Shown in pieces: positions 25,863 through 34,644 of a stretch of 64,000 nt of DNA; within the stretch, counting starts at the first letter, position 1; each line of letters opens with the position of its first letter. The DNA is taken from NCBI RefSeq assembly GCF_031846445.1, contig NZ_JAVRHR010000002.1:620001-684000 (forward strand), written 5' to 3'. This stretch comes from Croceitalea rosinachiae. GTDB taxonomy: Bacteria > Bacteroidota > Bacteroidia > Flavobacteriales > Flavobacteriaceae. The notes under the pieces were generated by a model. That model was not told the origin of the DNA. It did not search any database and was given only the letters and a program-made list of their open reading frames with translations. A program made the translations under genes and the position numbers.

Positions 25863-26498
25863 AGAGGCCTCTGCATCGATGGTTTCATTAACTGTCAAAA
25901 AGGCATCACTTGAGCCAGAAAATTCAATGGTTAAATCATTAATTGATAAATCATAATCTTTAAACGTGCTACTTCCTGATAATCTGGCATTTAAAGAATT
26001 AGCACTTCCAAATAAATCTAAATCAGATGCCCCGTCTAATTTAACTATCAATTGTTCGGTGTTAATTTTTCCTTCAAGATTAGAAGCCCCAGATAATACA
26101 ATTTCAGCTGCTTTGGTAGTCCAATCATTTTCTAAGCTAACTTCAGATGCCCCACTAAGGTCAAATTTTGATAGGTCATTTGTAACTATATACACATTTA
26201 GGGTCGACCGACCTTTTATGGAGACATTATCACGTAATCTAATGACCAAATTATTTCCATCTTGCTCAACAACAATATTTTTATGCAAATTGTCATTAGC
26301 ATCGATTTCGATACTTTCTTCGGTATCAGAAAAAGTGACAAAAACAGAAAACGAATCTGAAGCTCTTAAGCCAGTATAATTGGTAAAAGAGAAACTTCTA
26401 GTAGTTACTTCTCCCTCTGCGCGAATTGTTTCATTATCACATGATGTAAATAGAATTGCTACAAATATTAAAATTGTGATGATTGATTTTGATTTCAT
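25848..26498 (-). CDS. Head-GIN domain (DUF2807) lipoprotein, frameshifted near its end
   Basis: A 216-residue frame with a lipobox (ILFTSC). The rest is a repetitive beta structure of the GIN/DUF2807 type: FSFTNYTGLRASDSFSVFVTF, VVEQDGNNLVIRL, LSKFDLSGASEVSL, IVLSGASNLEG, VKLDGASDLDLFG and IEFSGSSDAFL. Repeats of SGAS/DGAS mark the beta-helix turns. Such proteins are placed in the Bacteroidota surface as adhesin-like heads. The last about 27 residues are in the next frame because of a one-base deletion near 25860 (separate entry), so the ORF end GPVL is not natural. It probably follows the outer-membrane gene and the 45-codon ORF in one transcript from the ECF-type promoter at 27420. Confidence 0.85.
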   Translation of the reverse strand: MKSKSIITILIFVAILFTSCDNETIRAEGEVTTRSFSFTNYTGLRASDSFSVFVTFSDTEESIEIDANDNLHKNIVVEQDGNNLVIRLRDNVSIKGRSTLNVYIVTNDLSKFDLSGASEVSLENDWTTKAAEIVLSGASNLEGKINTEQLIVKLDGASDLDLFGSANSLNARLSGSSTFKDYDLSINDLTIEFSGSSDAFLTVNETIDAEASGPVL

Positions 26499-26554
26499 TT
26501 TGATTGATTTTAATTTTCATCGATACCCTGAACTTGTTTCTGAGTCTCATTTCA

Positions 26555-26692
26555 TTATTCTGAAATGGTCACCGGAATCCATCGCAAGGGAACATAATTG
26601 CGATTGTATTTCCCTTTTTTGATAAAGACTTGATTATCTTCTGTAAATACCCAAACTGTGTTGATTTTCTGATTTTTGAATGATGATTTCAT
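26555..26692 (-). CDS. Small hypothetical protein, 45 residues
   Basis: ATG at 26690-26692 opens 45 codons ending in TAA at 26555-26557. The product is basic and beta-strand rich: MKSSFKNQKINTVWVFTEDN then QVFIKKGKYNRNYVPLRWIP and VTISE. It lies between the outer-membrane protein gene and the GIN gene on the same strand and would share their transcript. A 16-base direct repeat (26670-26685 and 26698-26713) duplicates its first codons and the sequence just before the ATG. I do not recognise it. The composition looks like real protein, but its size makes chance possible. Confidence 0.45.
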   Translation of the reverse strand: MKSSFKNQKINTVWVFTEDNQVFIKKGKYNRNYVPLRWIPVTISE

Positions 26693-26719
26693 GATTTTGA
26701 TTTTTGAATGATGTTTTTA

Positions 26720-27385
26720 TTAATTCAACTGTTTTTTATAACGGTTTCTACCCATATTAAAAATGCCTAGCTTAATACCAATCCCACCAGAAAAACCATT
26801 AATTCGATCAATAGGACTGTTGGCTAACTCTATTTTACTTGAAAAACGATATTTTATCCCTGCCTCTAACTGAACATATCTAGAAATATTAAAAAGGGCG
26901 CTCATACCCGGTTCTAAAACGAACACCGGATCCACATCATCCTCATCAATATTAATATCTTCATCTCTTCTCACAGCATCACCGTCTATATAGCCTACTG
27001 CACCACCACCAATAAATAAAGGAAAAGAGAGGTTTACTCTAGATTTGCTAAAGAAAATAGGCTCTAAATGAAAACCAGCATAGGCCGCAAATAAATCTTC
27101 ATTGAGATTGTTGGTAGTATTAAAAATGTTTTGTTCAGAATACAGAAATTTACCTTCAAAACCAACTTCAAATTGTTGGTTGGCTACATAAGCTACTTTT
27201 ATCCCTCCAATATAAGTGTCCTCCCCTTCAATTTCTCCATAAGCCATTGTGAGTCCTACATATACACCATGCACCACGTTCTTACGATCATTAAAGGTGA
27301 TATATTCTCCTTCATTATCTTGGGCATAGGTTTGAAAGCCAAGAAACAGAAGTAATAAAAATATGCTCGCTTTTTGATTGTTCAT
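26720..27385 (-). CDS. Outer-membrane beta-barrel protein
   Basis: A 221-residue protein with a signal peptide (SIFLLLLFLGFQTYAQDNE) and alternating beta strands typical of a small porin-like barrel: VYVGLTMAYGEIEG, GGIKVAYVANQQFEVGFEGKFLY, LFAAYAGFHLEPIFF, VQLEAGIKYRFSSKIELA and GGIGIKLGIFNMGRNRY. One strand loop is acidic (RRDEDINIDEDD). The function is unknown. It has its own ECF-type promoter at 27420-27449, so it belongs to the sigma regulon described at the sigma gene. Confidence 0.8.
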   Translation of the reverse strand: MNNQKASIFLLLLFLGFQTYAQDNEGEYITFNDRKNVVHGVYVGLTMAYGEIEGEDTYIGGIKVAYVANQQFEVGFEGKFLYSEQNIFNTTNNLNEDLFAAYAGFHLEPIFFSKSRVNLSFPLFIGGGAVGYIDGDAVRRDEDINIDEDDVDPVFVLEPGMSALFNISRYVQLEAGIKYRFSSKIELANSPIDRINGFSGGIGIKLGIFNMGRNRYKKQLN

Positions 27386-27419
27386 TTTGTTAGGTTTTAT
27401 AATTCTAGATTGATTGTAA

Positions 27420-27449
27420 TAAAGACATTAAAAAAATTCGAGGGTTGCA
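27420..27449 (-). promoter_or_regulatory. ECF-type promoter, copy before the outer-membrane protein gene
   Basis: On the minus strand it reads TGCAACCCT, 13 bases, TGTCTTTA, and lies 34 bases before the ATG at 27385. Spacing is identical to three other copies in the window (29640, 36398, 39837). Confidence 0.85.
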
Positions 27450-27464
27450 CCTTTTGATAAAAAT

Positions 27465-28550
27465 TTATTCTTGCAAGGTTATAATTCCTTTTAATCCTTG
27501 TATGACGATTGAACCCATCTTTTCGTGACCATAAGTAGCTTCAATTTCTCTCAGCTTTCGACCTTTATCTAGCATATTGGAGTTTACATTTTCAAAAGAC
27601 TTGGGCAAACGCACTAGGCCTTGTTCTAGGGTAGCCTTGAAGTGGTGTGAAAAGTGAGTTACTGCAAGTCTAATCTCAGAAGATTCTTGTTCTATGGAAA
27701 TTTCAGCAGCAGGCTCTAAGATTTTAAAAACCCTAAAATCAGCTATTTTCATACTCAAGTCTATATCTTTGGTCAGCTTACTAATCTCCATGGTACTAAA
27801 CTTTAAATTCCCATAAACAGTACCAATTTCAGTGGCAAGAATATCATCTTTATTGGAATAAATCTCTAAAGAGGTCACAGAATTCATATTGATTTCCGTT
27901 CCACTGCTATTTAAGCGCAGGCTTTTAGAATTATCCATCTCCAATTTTCCGTTTTTAAGATTTAGGCTGGCATAATCCATATCCTTGGCACGTAGCTTTC
28001 CGAATTTTAATATAATATCTGCCTTGCTCAAGTTTTCGCCCAACCATAGGTCACCATGTTCTATTATAGTGTTTAGTTGCCCACTCCAACCATCAATAAT
28101 AACATCACCAAAGCGATTGGTTACCTTAAGTTTTGTCTTTTTTGGTAAGAACACCTCATAATCAATTTGCACGTGACTACGTTCACTATCAATAGGGTTT
28201 GCACTATTGAAAAAATCGGCAAACCAGCCTGTATTTTTATTTGCAATTTCAGAGACGACAGACACGTTGTCACTACTCGATTTAAATTTGGGGTTTACTC
28301 GCTTCAATAAATCTTTGGCATTATCCTTTTTTCTATGATTGACCTTGATAGAAATCTTTATGGAGACTTCGTTCTTATCCCATCCAGAAAGGTTAATGTT
28401 TCCATACTTGTTCTCTAACTGTAGGGCTCCAGCATTGGTAAAAGAAAAGCTCTTTTCTACGGTTTTAGATACTCTTTCTTGCCCGGTAACCAATTGAACC
28501 GAGAATAGCACCATGGCTAGCCATAAGACTTTTTTATAGTGTGTATCCAT
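27465..28550 (-). CDS. Secreted DUF4097-like beta-helix protein
   Basis: A 361-residue protein. I use ATG at 28550 (MDTHYKKVLWLAMVLFSVQL) over a longer frame from 28577. It has a signal peptide ending near TGQER. The rest is strand-rich, with GALQLENKYGNINLSGWDKNEVSIKISIKV at the start, resembling DUF4097/GIN-type proteins that fold as right-handed beta-solenoids on the surface. It overlaps the anti-sigma gene by 17 bases and ends the sigma operon. Function is not known; the position suggests it is either the sensed component or the main product of the regulon. Confidence 0.75.
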   Translation of the reverse strand: MDTHYKKVLWLAMVLFSVQLVTGQERVSKTVEKSFSFTNAGALQLENKYGNINLSGWDKNEVSIKISIKVNHRKKDNAKDLLKRVNPKFKSSSDNVSVVSEIANKNTGWFADFFNSANPIDSERSHVQIDYEVFLPKKTKLKVTNRFGDVIIDGWSGQLNTIIEHGDLWLGENLSKADIILKFGKLRAKDMDYASLNLKNGKLEMDNSKSLRLNSSGTEINMNSVTSLEIYSNKDDILATEIGTVYGNLKFSTMEISKLTKDIDLSMKIADFRVFKILEPAAEISIEQESSEIRLAVTHFSHHFKATLEQGLVRLPKSFENVNSNMLDKGRKLREIEATYGHEKMGSIVIQGLKGIITLQE

Positions 28551-29070
28551 AATTTTCTTCTTGTGATTTAGAATCATTTATCTGCTTCAGTAAATTTTCA
28601 ATGAGCTCGATTCGTTTTTTATAATTGGCAACAATAGCCTCAAGCACTCGCTCATTATCTAGGTTGTTTCGCATTTCTATACGTAAGGTTTCATATTCCA
28701 CATCAAGTTCATCCATAAAGGATAAAAACTCGGCTTTATCATCATCTGTTAGGTTAGGATTGTTTTGCACCAACTTTACTTGGTACGATACCAAGTTTTG
28801 ATAGTGCATATCAATATCTAATAATTCTTTACTTGCATATTGCGTTTGTTCATCACCACTAAAAACGGAAAGCCCTATAAAACTGGTAATACCTATTAGC
28901 AACAGTACACTCGCAGCTACTCTTATCATTGGTGATTTCCAAAGAGGAATCACCTTAGGTTCTTCTTTTTCTAGCTCGTTGGAGATATTAGCCCACATTT
29001 TAGCGCGGTCTGCCTTATGCTCATCAAACTGAGCAGCGTTATCTCTAATATGTTTTTCAAAATTGTCCAT
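28534..29070 (-). CDS. Putative anti-sigma factor, single-pass membrane protein
   Basis: A 178-residue protein. A cytoplasmic N-terminus (DNFEKHIRDNAAQFDEHKADRAKMWANISNELE) precedes one membrane segment (about residues 47-68, SPMIRVAASVLLLIGITSFIGL). A helical periplasmic part of about 110 residues follows. No zinc-binding HxxxCxxC is present. The start shares a base with the stop of the sigma gene. This is the standard arrangement of an ECF sigma and its membrane anti-sigma partner, and the family assignment rests mainly on that context. Confidence 0.75.
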   Translation of the reverse strand: MDNFEKHIRDNAAQFDEHKADRAKMWANISNELEKEEPKVIPLWKSPMIRVAASVLLLIGITSFIGLSVFSGDEQTQYASKELLDIDMHYQNLVSYQVKLVQNNPNLTDDDKAEFLSFMDELDVEYETLRIEMRNNLDNERVLEAIVANYKKRIELIENLLKQINDSKSQEENYGYTL

Positions 29071-29612
29071 TACAATTCTTTAATAATTTCTACTAGTTTT
29101 TTCTTGGCTCTATGATATTGCGATTTCGAGGTTGCCGTAGCTATCCCCAATATTTCTCCTATTTCAACATGATCGTATCCCTCAATGAGGTATAAATTAA
29201 TAATCTGTTTGTATCCTGTTGGCAATTGGGCAATGCCCAACTGTACTTTTTTAATATCCACAGCATCTACTACTTCAACTGGTTCTTCATTAGTTAAATG
29301 AAATTCATGGGCATCCATAGGTACCACAGCAATGCGCTTTGCTCTTAAGTGGTTAATACTTTTATTAATGACGATTCGTTTTAACCAAGCCCCAAAAGAG
29401 CTTTCATATTTAAAACTTTTTAGATTTTTAAAAGCATCTACAAAACTGTCCTGTACTACATCTTCAGCATCTTCTTTAGTACCCAAAAACCGCATGCTCA
29501 CGTTGTACATAGCATCTACATAGAGCTCAAACAGCTCGTATTGTGAACCACTATGGCCTTTCTTGCAGCTTTCTACAAGCGATTGATGCGTAAAACGGAC
29601 TTCGGTCGTCAA
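29070..29612 (-). CDS. ECF-family RNA polymerase sigma factor
   Basis: A 180-residue sigma-70 of the extracytoplasmic-function class. Region 2 includes GSQYELFELYVDAMYNVSMRFLGTKEDAEDVVQDSFVDAFKNL and FGAWLKRIVINKSINHLRAKR. Region 4 includes AQLPTGYKQIINLYLIEGYDHVEIGEILGIATATSKSQYHRAKKKL, the helix-turn-helix that reads the -35. Its own promoter at 29640-29669 belongs to the set TGCAACCCT-N13-TGTCTTTA, so it is probably autoregulated. With the anti-sigma and the DUF4097-like gene it forms a three-gene unit. Confidence 0.93.
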   Translation of the reverse strand: MTTEVRFTHQSLVESCKKGHSGSQYELFELYVDAMYNVSMRFLGTKEDAEDVVQDSFVDAFKNLKSFKYESSFGAWLKRIVINKSINHLRAKRIAVVPMDAHEFHLTNEEPVEVVDAVDIKKVQLGIAQLPTGYKQIINLYLIEGYDHVEIGEILGIATATSKSQYHRAKKKLVEIIKEL

Positions 29613-29639
29613 AGGGTATTAAAGGTTGATGTGTGTTAC

Positions 29640-29669
29640 TAAAGACAATTGCAAAAGTAAAGGGTTGCA
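29640..29669 (-). promoter_or_regulatory. ECF-type promoter, copy before the sigma gene
   Basis: On the minus strand it reads TGCAACCCT, 13 bases, TGTCTTTA, 27 bases before the ATG at 29612. The AAC core of the -35 and the GTCT core of the -10 are those known from ECF sigma promoters. Confidence 0.85.
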
Positions 29670-29736
29670 TTTAGAAGAAAAAAAAGTAAAAATATTTGGT
29701 TAGAGGTAGTAACGTAAGTGAATACTTTAGTAAGAT

Positions 29737-30465
29737 TTAAACCTTACCATCCCATAAATTGTCTTTTAAAATCTTGGGCAACACATCTTTTTTGTAATGG
29801 CGACTCATTGGAATCTTATACATTTGAATTTGAATCTCATGTTTGGCAACACCTTCAATCTTGTCTAATGCAATAACATATGATTTGTGGACTTGAGCAA
29901 AGGCAACAGTTCCTAATTTTTCAACCACATTTTTTAAGGAGAGTAAGCTTACATACTTGCGCTTGTTGGTTTGAATAATGACATAATTCTGCATGGCTTG
30001 CACAAAAAGAATTTCATCATGATAAATCTTCTCGTATTTACCATCACACTTAATGAAAAAGCAACCACGTTCCTCATCTTTTGAGACTGAAACACCTCTT
30101 TTTCGCAATAGTTCGAAATGCTGCTTGGCCTTTGTTGCAGCGGTAAAAAAACGATTAAAAGAAATTGGTTTTAAAAGATAATCGAGCACATTTAAATCGA
30201 ATCCTTCTATAGCGTAGTTTGGAAAAGCCGTAGTTAAAATGGTCATAGGCGGAGTAGGATTGGACTTTAAGTACTCTAATCCATTCATTAGGGGCATTTG
30301 AACATCCAAAAACAATAAATCAATATCATTTTCTGCTAATAATTGAGGGATTTCCAAGGCAGAAACACCGGTACCTGCATAATTCATAAAATCGACCTGA
30401 CCAATGTAATTTACAATACATTCTCTTGCTAATGGCTCATCATCTATAACAATGCAGTTCATCAT
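29737..30465 (-). CDS. LytTR-family response regulator
   Basis: A 242-residue protein. The receiver domain (1-120) has the acidic pair IDDE, Asp54 in LFLDVQMP, and the lysine in DYLLKPISF. The LytTR DNA-binding domain (about 140-240) has FIKCDGKYEKIYHDEILFVQAMQNYVIIQT and AQVHKSYVIALDKIEG. It overlaps the kinase gene by four bases. LytTR regulators bind pairs of short direct repeats; I could not find a convincing set in the nearby intergenic regions. Confidence 0.94.
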   Translation of the reverse strand: MMNCIVIDDEPLARECIVNYIGQVDFMNYAGTGVSALEIPQLLAENDIDLLFLDVQMPLMNGLEYLKSNPTPPMTILTTAFPNYAIEGFDLNVLDYLLKPISFNRFFTAATKAKQHFELLRKRGVSVSKDEERGCFFIKCDGKYEKIYHDEILFVQAMQNYVIIQTNKRKYVSLLSLKNVVEKLGTVAFAQVHKSYVIALDKIEGVAKHEIQIQMYKIPMSRHYKKDVLPKILKDNLWDGKV

Positions 30466-31595
30466 CCGCTAACTTTTTTTAACGGTATAGCAGTCTTCTG
30501 TTCTAATTTTAAATTTAAGGTCACCGTATGAATGTCTTTTCCTTTTGTTATGAGCAAAGCGTGTTCATTGGGATAAATAATAGCCAAGCGTCGTTTTACA
30601 TTATTAAGGCCTAATCCGCCGTAAGCCACTCCTTCGGGTAAGGTATGCTGTAATTCAAAATTGGCGCTATTGATTAACTGAAAATGTAGATTGTTTCGAT
30701 CTAAGCTAATGTTTAATTGAATCCATTTTTTGAGTTCTTGGTCTTCAGATAGGTGTTTAAAAGCATTTTCAATAAAGGGTATCAAAATGAAAGGTGCAAT
30801 AGTGAGTTCATCATCTACTTTTGGAATATCGGCCTTGAGCTCAAAATTTTGATTTTGCCGAAGACTTTCCAACTCCATAAAGCTTTCAATATATGCCAGC
30901 TCATTTTTCAAAGGAATTTTATGACTATTGCACTCATAAAGTTGATACCTCAACAGACTGGAAAACTTTACCAAAGAATCGGAAGCCATTTTTGGGTTTT
31001 TATTGATGAGCACAAAAATGGAGTTGATGGTATTGAACAAAAAATGGGGATTGAATTGTGATTTCAAGAATTTTAACTCAGTCTCCAATTTTTCTTTTTC
31101 CAAAGCTTGTTGCCTTTTTTGAGAAGCTACCCAAATTTTGGTCAATTTTATGCTTAAACCCAAGGTAGTAGCCCCAACACAAGAGGGCAATGTATTATGT
31201 TTGAATATGGTAATGGGAGTCTCAGGGGAGATATTGTACAACTCGTATACTGATTCATTAGCAATTATTGCTGCTAAATAATAATTAGCCGTTATCGCTG
31301 CAGCCATCAGTATAATTACCCCAATTATTGAAAGAAAGAAAGCTAGGTATTTTCCTTTTTGTAAAAACTTCGGAACCAGAACGTACAGACAAAAATATAC
31401 CCCTAAAGCCTGATATACTACATATCCTAAAAACTTGACGACCCCGTAAGGCACCATTATGGAATCAAATACTTTGGATATGCTGCCCGTGAACAAAGTC
31501 CACCACGCAAAGTGATATACGGCCCAGAATAGCACGTGGTGTATTTTATATCTTTCTAAAAAAGAGGTGATATGCGTTAAACTGTTTGTAGTCAT
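30462..31595 (-). CDS. LytS-like sensor histidine kinase
   Basis: A 377-residue kinase. Four membrane segments fill residues 20-155 with no large periplasmic domain. The His_kinase (PF06580-type) motif has the phosphoacceptor His184 in KSQFNPHFLFNTINSIF, followed by the ATP domain with FILIPFIENAFKH and GGLGLNNVKRRL. It is partner to the LytTR regulator next to it. It is divergent from the outer-membrane barrel gene at 31837, with 241 bases between, which holds nothing recognisable besides promoters that must exist there. Confidence 0.93.
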   Translation of the reverse strand: MTTNSLTHITSFLERYKIHHVLFWAVYHFAWWTLFTGSISKVFDSIMVPYGVVKFLGYVVYQALGVYFCLYVLVPKFLQKGKYLAFFLSIIGVIILMAAAITANYYLAAIIANESVYELYNISPETPITIFKHNTLPSCVGATTLGLSIKLTKIWVASQKRQQALEKEKLETELKFLKSQFNPHFLFNTINSIFVLINKNPKMASDSLVKFSSLLRYQLYECNSHKIPLKNELAYIESFMELESLRQNQNFELKADIPKVDDELTIAPFILIPFIENAFKHLSEDQELKKWIQLNISLDRNNLHFQLINSANFELQHTLPEGVAYGGLGLNNVKRRLAIIYPNEHALLITKGKDIHTVTLNLKLEQKTAIPLKKVSG

Positions 31596-31836
31596 AATTC
31601 GTTAAAAAGGCACTTTAAACAACAAGATACAACGGTTAGCAGCCAATATCAAACTGGGTATTTCACAACTTGATGTCAGGTAACGAATACTTGACGAAAT
31701 ACATTTTTCAGTATTATGAGTGCAATTCAGTAGAAAAACCCGCCATTTCTTCTGGTGATAAAGTAAATCGCCCCGCATGTCATTCTCTTTTTCATGACGA
31801 TTTTGATTCTTACTACTTGCAGTCAAATTCGTATCA

Positions 31837-34272
31837 ATGAAATCATATATCCTATTTCTAGTATGCTGCTTAGCCTCTGTTGAACTGTTATTCGGTCAAT
31901 TAGTGGGTTCCGTGGTCGATGTTGATGGTAATCCCGTGTCTTATGCTAACGTTATGATTTATAGTCATCCAGATTCCGCCTTGCAAACAGGGGTTATTAC
32001 TAATGAAGATGGTTTTTTTGTTATAAATTATGCAAACCAGGGCACATTTATGCTCCGTATAGACCTTTTATCCTTCAAAACATGGAATTCTGAACCGTTC
32101 ACCATTTCTGGTACTGATTTCAAAAAGGATTTTGAGAAAATTATCTTAGAAGAGGAAGTTACCTCGCTACAAGGTGTTGAAGTTAGGGGACAACGAAAAT
32201 TGATACAACGAACGCAAGAGGGTAGTATCATAAATGTACAGGCGAGTGTAATGACTCAGGGCAGTACCGCCCTGCAATTGTTAGAGCGTTCTCCAGGCGT
32301 AATTCTGGACCAGTACAACAATACCTTTTCACTAAATGGCAAAAGTGGCACGCTGATTATGATAAATGGAAAGGCGCAACGCATCCCAATAGCAGATTTA
32401 ATTGCCATGCTCAACGGAATGAGTGCCAATACTATTGAACGAATAGAACTATTGACTAATCCGTCTGCACGGTATGATGTAGATGGTAATGCGGGTATCA
32501 TCAATATTGTAATGAGTAAAAATGAAACTCTGGGCATTCGGGGTAACCTTAATTTAAGTACTGGCTATGGTAAAGGCGTTAAGCAAACAACTGGACTTTC
32601 CCTTAATTATGGGGGTGAGCGCTCCACGATATTTGGCAGTTACACCTTCTCTTATGACGATACTTTTAGCGGATTTAGAGGGGTGGGTGTAAGTGAAATT
32701 CCTGTTTTGGGAGGAAATACCGCTATCGACTTTACGAGCAGAACACAACAGATAAATCGAAATCACAATCTCAATCTAGGCTATGAATACCAAGTCTCAG
32801 AAACTTCCTCATTTGGCGCTAGTGCCTTGTTCAATCAGTCTAGGCCTTTGGTTATGACCCAAAATTTAGGCTTGTACGATTTTATCATTAACCCTTTTTT
32901 AGAAGCTCAAATTCGTCTAAATGGTGATGGAAACCTAAAGAATTTAACCTCTTCTGTGTATTATGAAAAGACCGGAGAGAAAAATAGTTTTATGATAACG
33001 GGAGATTACATCAATTACAACAGCCAAACCCCTAATGAAGTAAACAGTTTCTATTTTGATGAAAATGGCGACCCTTTTCAACCCGAAAGTGAAATCTATA
33101 ACAATGGAAATCGTGGCTTTAACGAAACTGATATCAATGTTGGGGTACTAAAATTGGATTATGAACATACTATCAACGAAAAAGCCTCCCTAGAAGGTGG
33201 TATAAAAGGGTCATTATCCAATACTGTTAATGACGCGCGTATTGAAATTTTGGAAGGAGATGAATTTGTACCTGATGACCGATTTATAAGTACGTTAGAA
33301 AATAAAGAAACCATTGGCGCGGCCTATGCCTTGACCGATTATAGCATTTCTGAAAAGTTAAAGGTTCAGCTGGGTTTACGCTATGAATATTGGGACCAAG
33401 ATTTTGATGATAACACGCTTGACCGCAGTTTTGAAAAACTATTTCCATCCTTTTTTGCTACGCACGCTTTTTCAGACACTACAGCACTTAATTTTGCCTA
33501 TAACAAGCGTATTACGCGACCCAATTACTCTGATTTGGCCTCCTTTTTAATCTATAACGGACCTACTTCGGTATTTAGTGGAAACCCACAACTACTGCCT
33601 GCCATAACCGATAATATTAGCCTTACGTACAACAACAAATCGTTTAGCATCTCATTATTGGCGGCTAACGAAAACAACCCCATTGCTCGTTTTCAGATAA
33701 CGCGAAACCCTCAAAGTAATCTTGCCGTAGTAGCCCCGGTAAATATGGAGTATCAGCGGAATATCGATGTACAAACCAATGTTCCCATTCGTGTTGCCCA
33801 TTGGTGGGACATTAACCTTAATGGCACTTTAGGGATTCGAAAGTTTAAGTTATTGCATACCGATGAGCGCATAACACATGACTATATACACTACAATTTT
33901 AACGGAAGTCAAACCATGCGATTGCCTGCTAACCTGTCCTTAGAAATATCGGGTTGGTATACCTCACGGCATTTTAATGGCAGTACTAGAAATGAGGGAT
34001 TTGGTATTTTGAATGTGGGTGTCAAAAAAGAATTTAAAAATGGTAGTAGCTTACAATTTGCCGTAACTGACATTTTTCAGAGTTTGGATATTGGTTTTAA
34101 ATATGGCACACTAACACGAGAAGCGTTTGGAGATGTATTTACCGGAACCTACAGCCCAGAATCAGGTTTTTCACGAATTTTTAGAGTGAGTTATACCTAC
34201 CCTTTTGGGAATAAAAAAGTAAAAGAAGCTAGGGGTAAAACAGGGGCGGATACGGAGAAGTCTAGATTATAA
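31837..34272 (+). CDS. Outer-membrane beta-barrel family protein with N-terminal regulatory domain
   Basis: An 811-residue protein. A signal peptide (up to about LFGQ) is followed by a carboxypeptidase-regulatory-like beta sandwich (about 22-105, GSVVDVDGNPVSYANVMIYS). Next is a plug-like domain (QGSTALQLLERSPGVILDQYN, ARYDVDGNAGIINIVM), then about 570 residues of beta-barrel strands ending FRVSYTYPFGNKK. This is the OMP_b-brl_3-type family rather than a classic TonB receptor, and I see no clear TonB box. It is divergent from the LytS/LytTR pair and may be their target. Confidence 0.87.
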   Translation: MKSYILFLVCCLASVELLFGQLVGSVVDVDGNPVSYANVMIYSHPDSALQTGVITNEDGFFVINYANQGTFMLRIDLLSFKTWNSEPFTISGTDFKKDFEKIILEEEVTSLQGVEVRGQRKLIQRTQEGSIINVQASVMTQGSTALQLLERSPGVILDQYNNTFSLNGKSGTLIMINGKAQRIPIADLIAMLNGMSANTIERIELLTNPSARYDVDGNAGIINIVMSKNETLGIRGNLNLSTGYGKGVKQTTGLSLNYGGERSTIFGSYTFSYDDTFSGFRGVGVSEIPVLGGNTAIDFTSRTQQINRNHNLNLGYEYQVSETSSFGASALFNQSRPLVMTQNLGLYDFIINPFLEAQIRLNGDGNLKNLTSSVYYEKTGEKNSFMITGDYINYNSQTPNEVNSFYFDENGDPFQPESEIYNNGNRGFNETDINVGVLKLDYEHTINEKASLEGGIKGSLSNTVNDARIEILEGDEFVPDDRFISTLENKETIGAAYALTDYSISEKLKVQLGLRYEYWDQDFDDNTLDRSFEKLFPSFFATHAFSDTTALNFAYNKRITRPNYSDLASFLIYNGPTSVFSGNPQLLPAITDNISLTYNNKSFSISLLAANENNPIARFQITRNPQSNLAVVAPVNMEYQRNIDVQTNVPIRVAHWWDINLNGTLGIRKFKLLHTDERITHDYIHYNFNGSQTMRLPANLSLEISGWYTSRHFNGSTRNEGFGILNVGVKKEFKNGSSLQFAVTDIFQSLDIGFKYGTLTREAFGDVFTGTYSPESGFSRIFRVSYTYPFGNKKVKEARGKTGADTEKSRL

Positions 34273-34644
34273 TGTCAAAAGTAATTTGACGTCTCAGTTA
34301 TGAGTTGTTATGTGGGGTAGCACTTAACTTGACAAGTACACATAAAACTGAAAATCCTCGATGATTTTTAGCCATCTTAAGTTTGTTTCTGATTAGATTG
34401 TATCTAATACTATAACCTGAGGTTTTGTTTTTTCAATTTTTATAAGCTCTTTTAAATCTTTAACCTATGATTCATAATTTTAACTGATGCTGGAATGCCA
34501 ATACTGTATAGCGTTAGAATAAGAATTGTAGCCTATTTTGGGCTTCAATCCTTTCAAGTTACAAGAAAGTGGAATCAGGCCGAAACTACTGAATTTACTA
34601 CTATCTTGGCTATTATTTTTATGCATTTTTGGCAACTGGCCTTA
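34273..34644. other. 372-base intergenic region, no clear gene
   Basis: This lies between the barrel gene and the convergent sulfatase. It contains a small imperfect hairpin, GTCAAA/TTTGAC at 34274-34290, with no T run. Short open frames exist on both strands (52 codons plus at 34495-34653, 48 codons minus at 34480-34626) but neither has recognisable content. I see no terminator of good quality. Confidence 0.5.
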
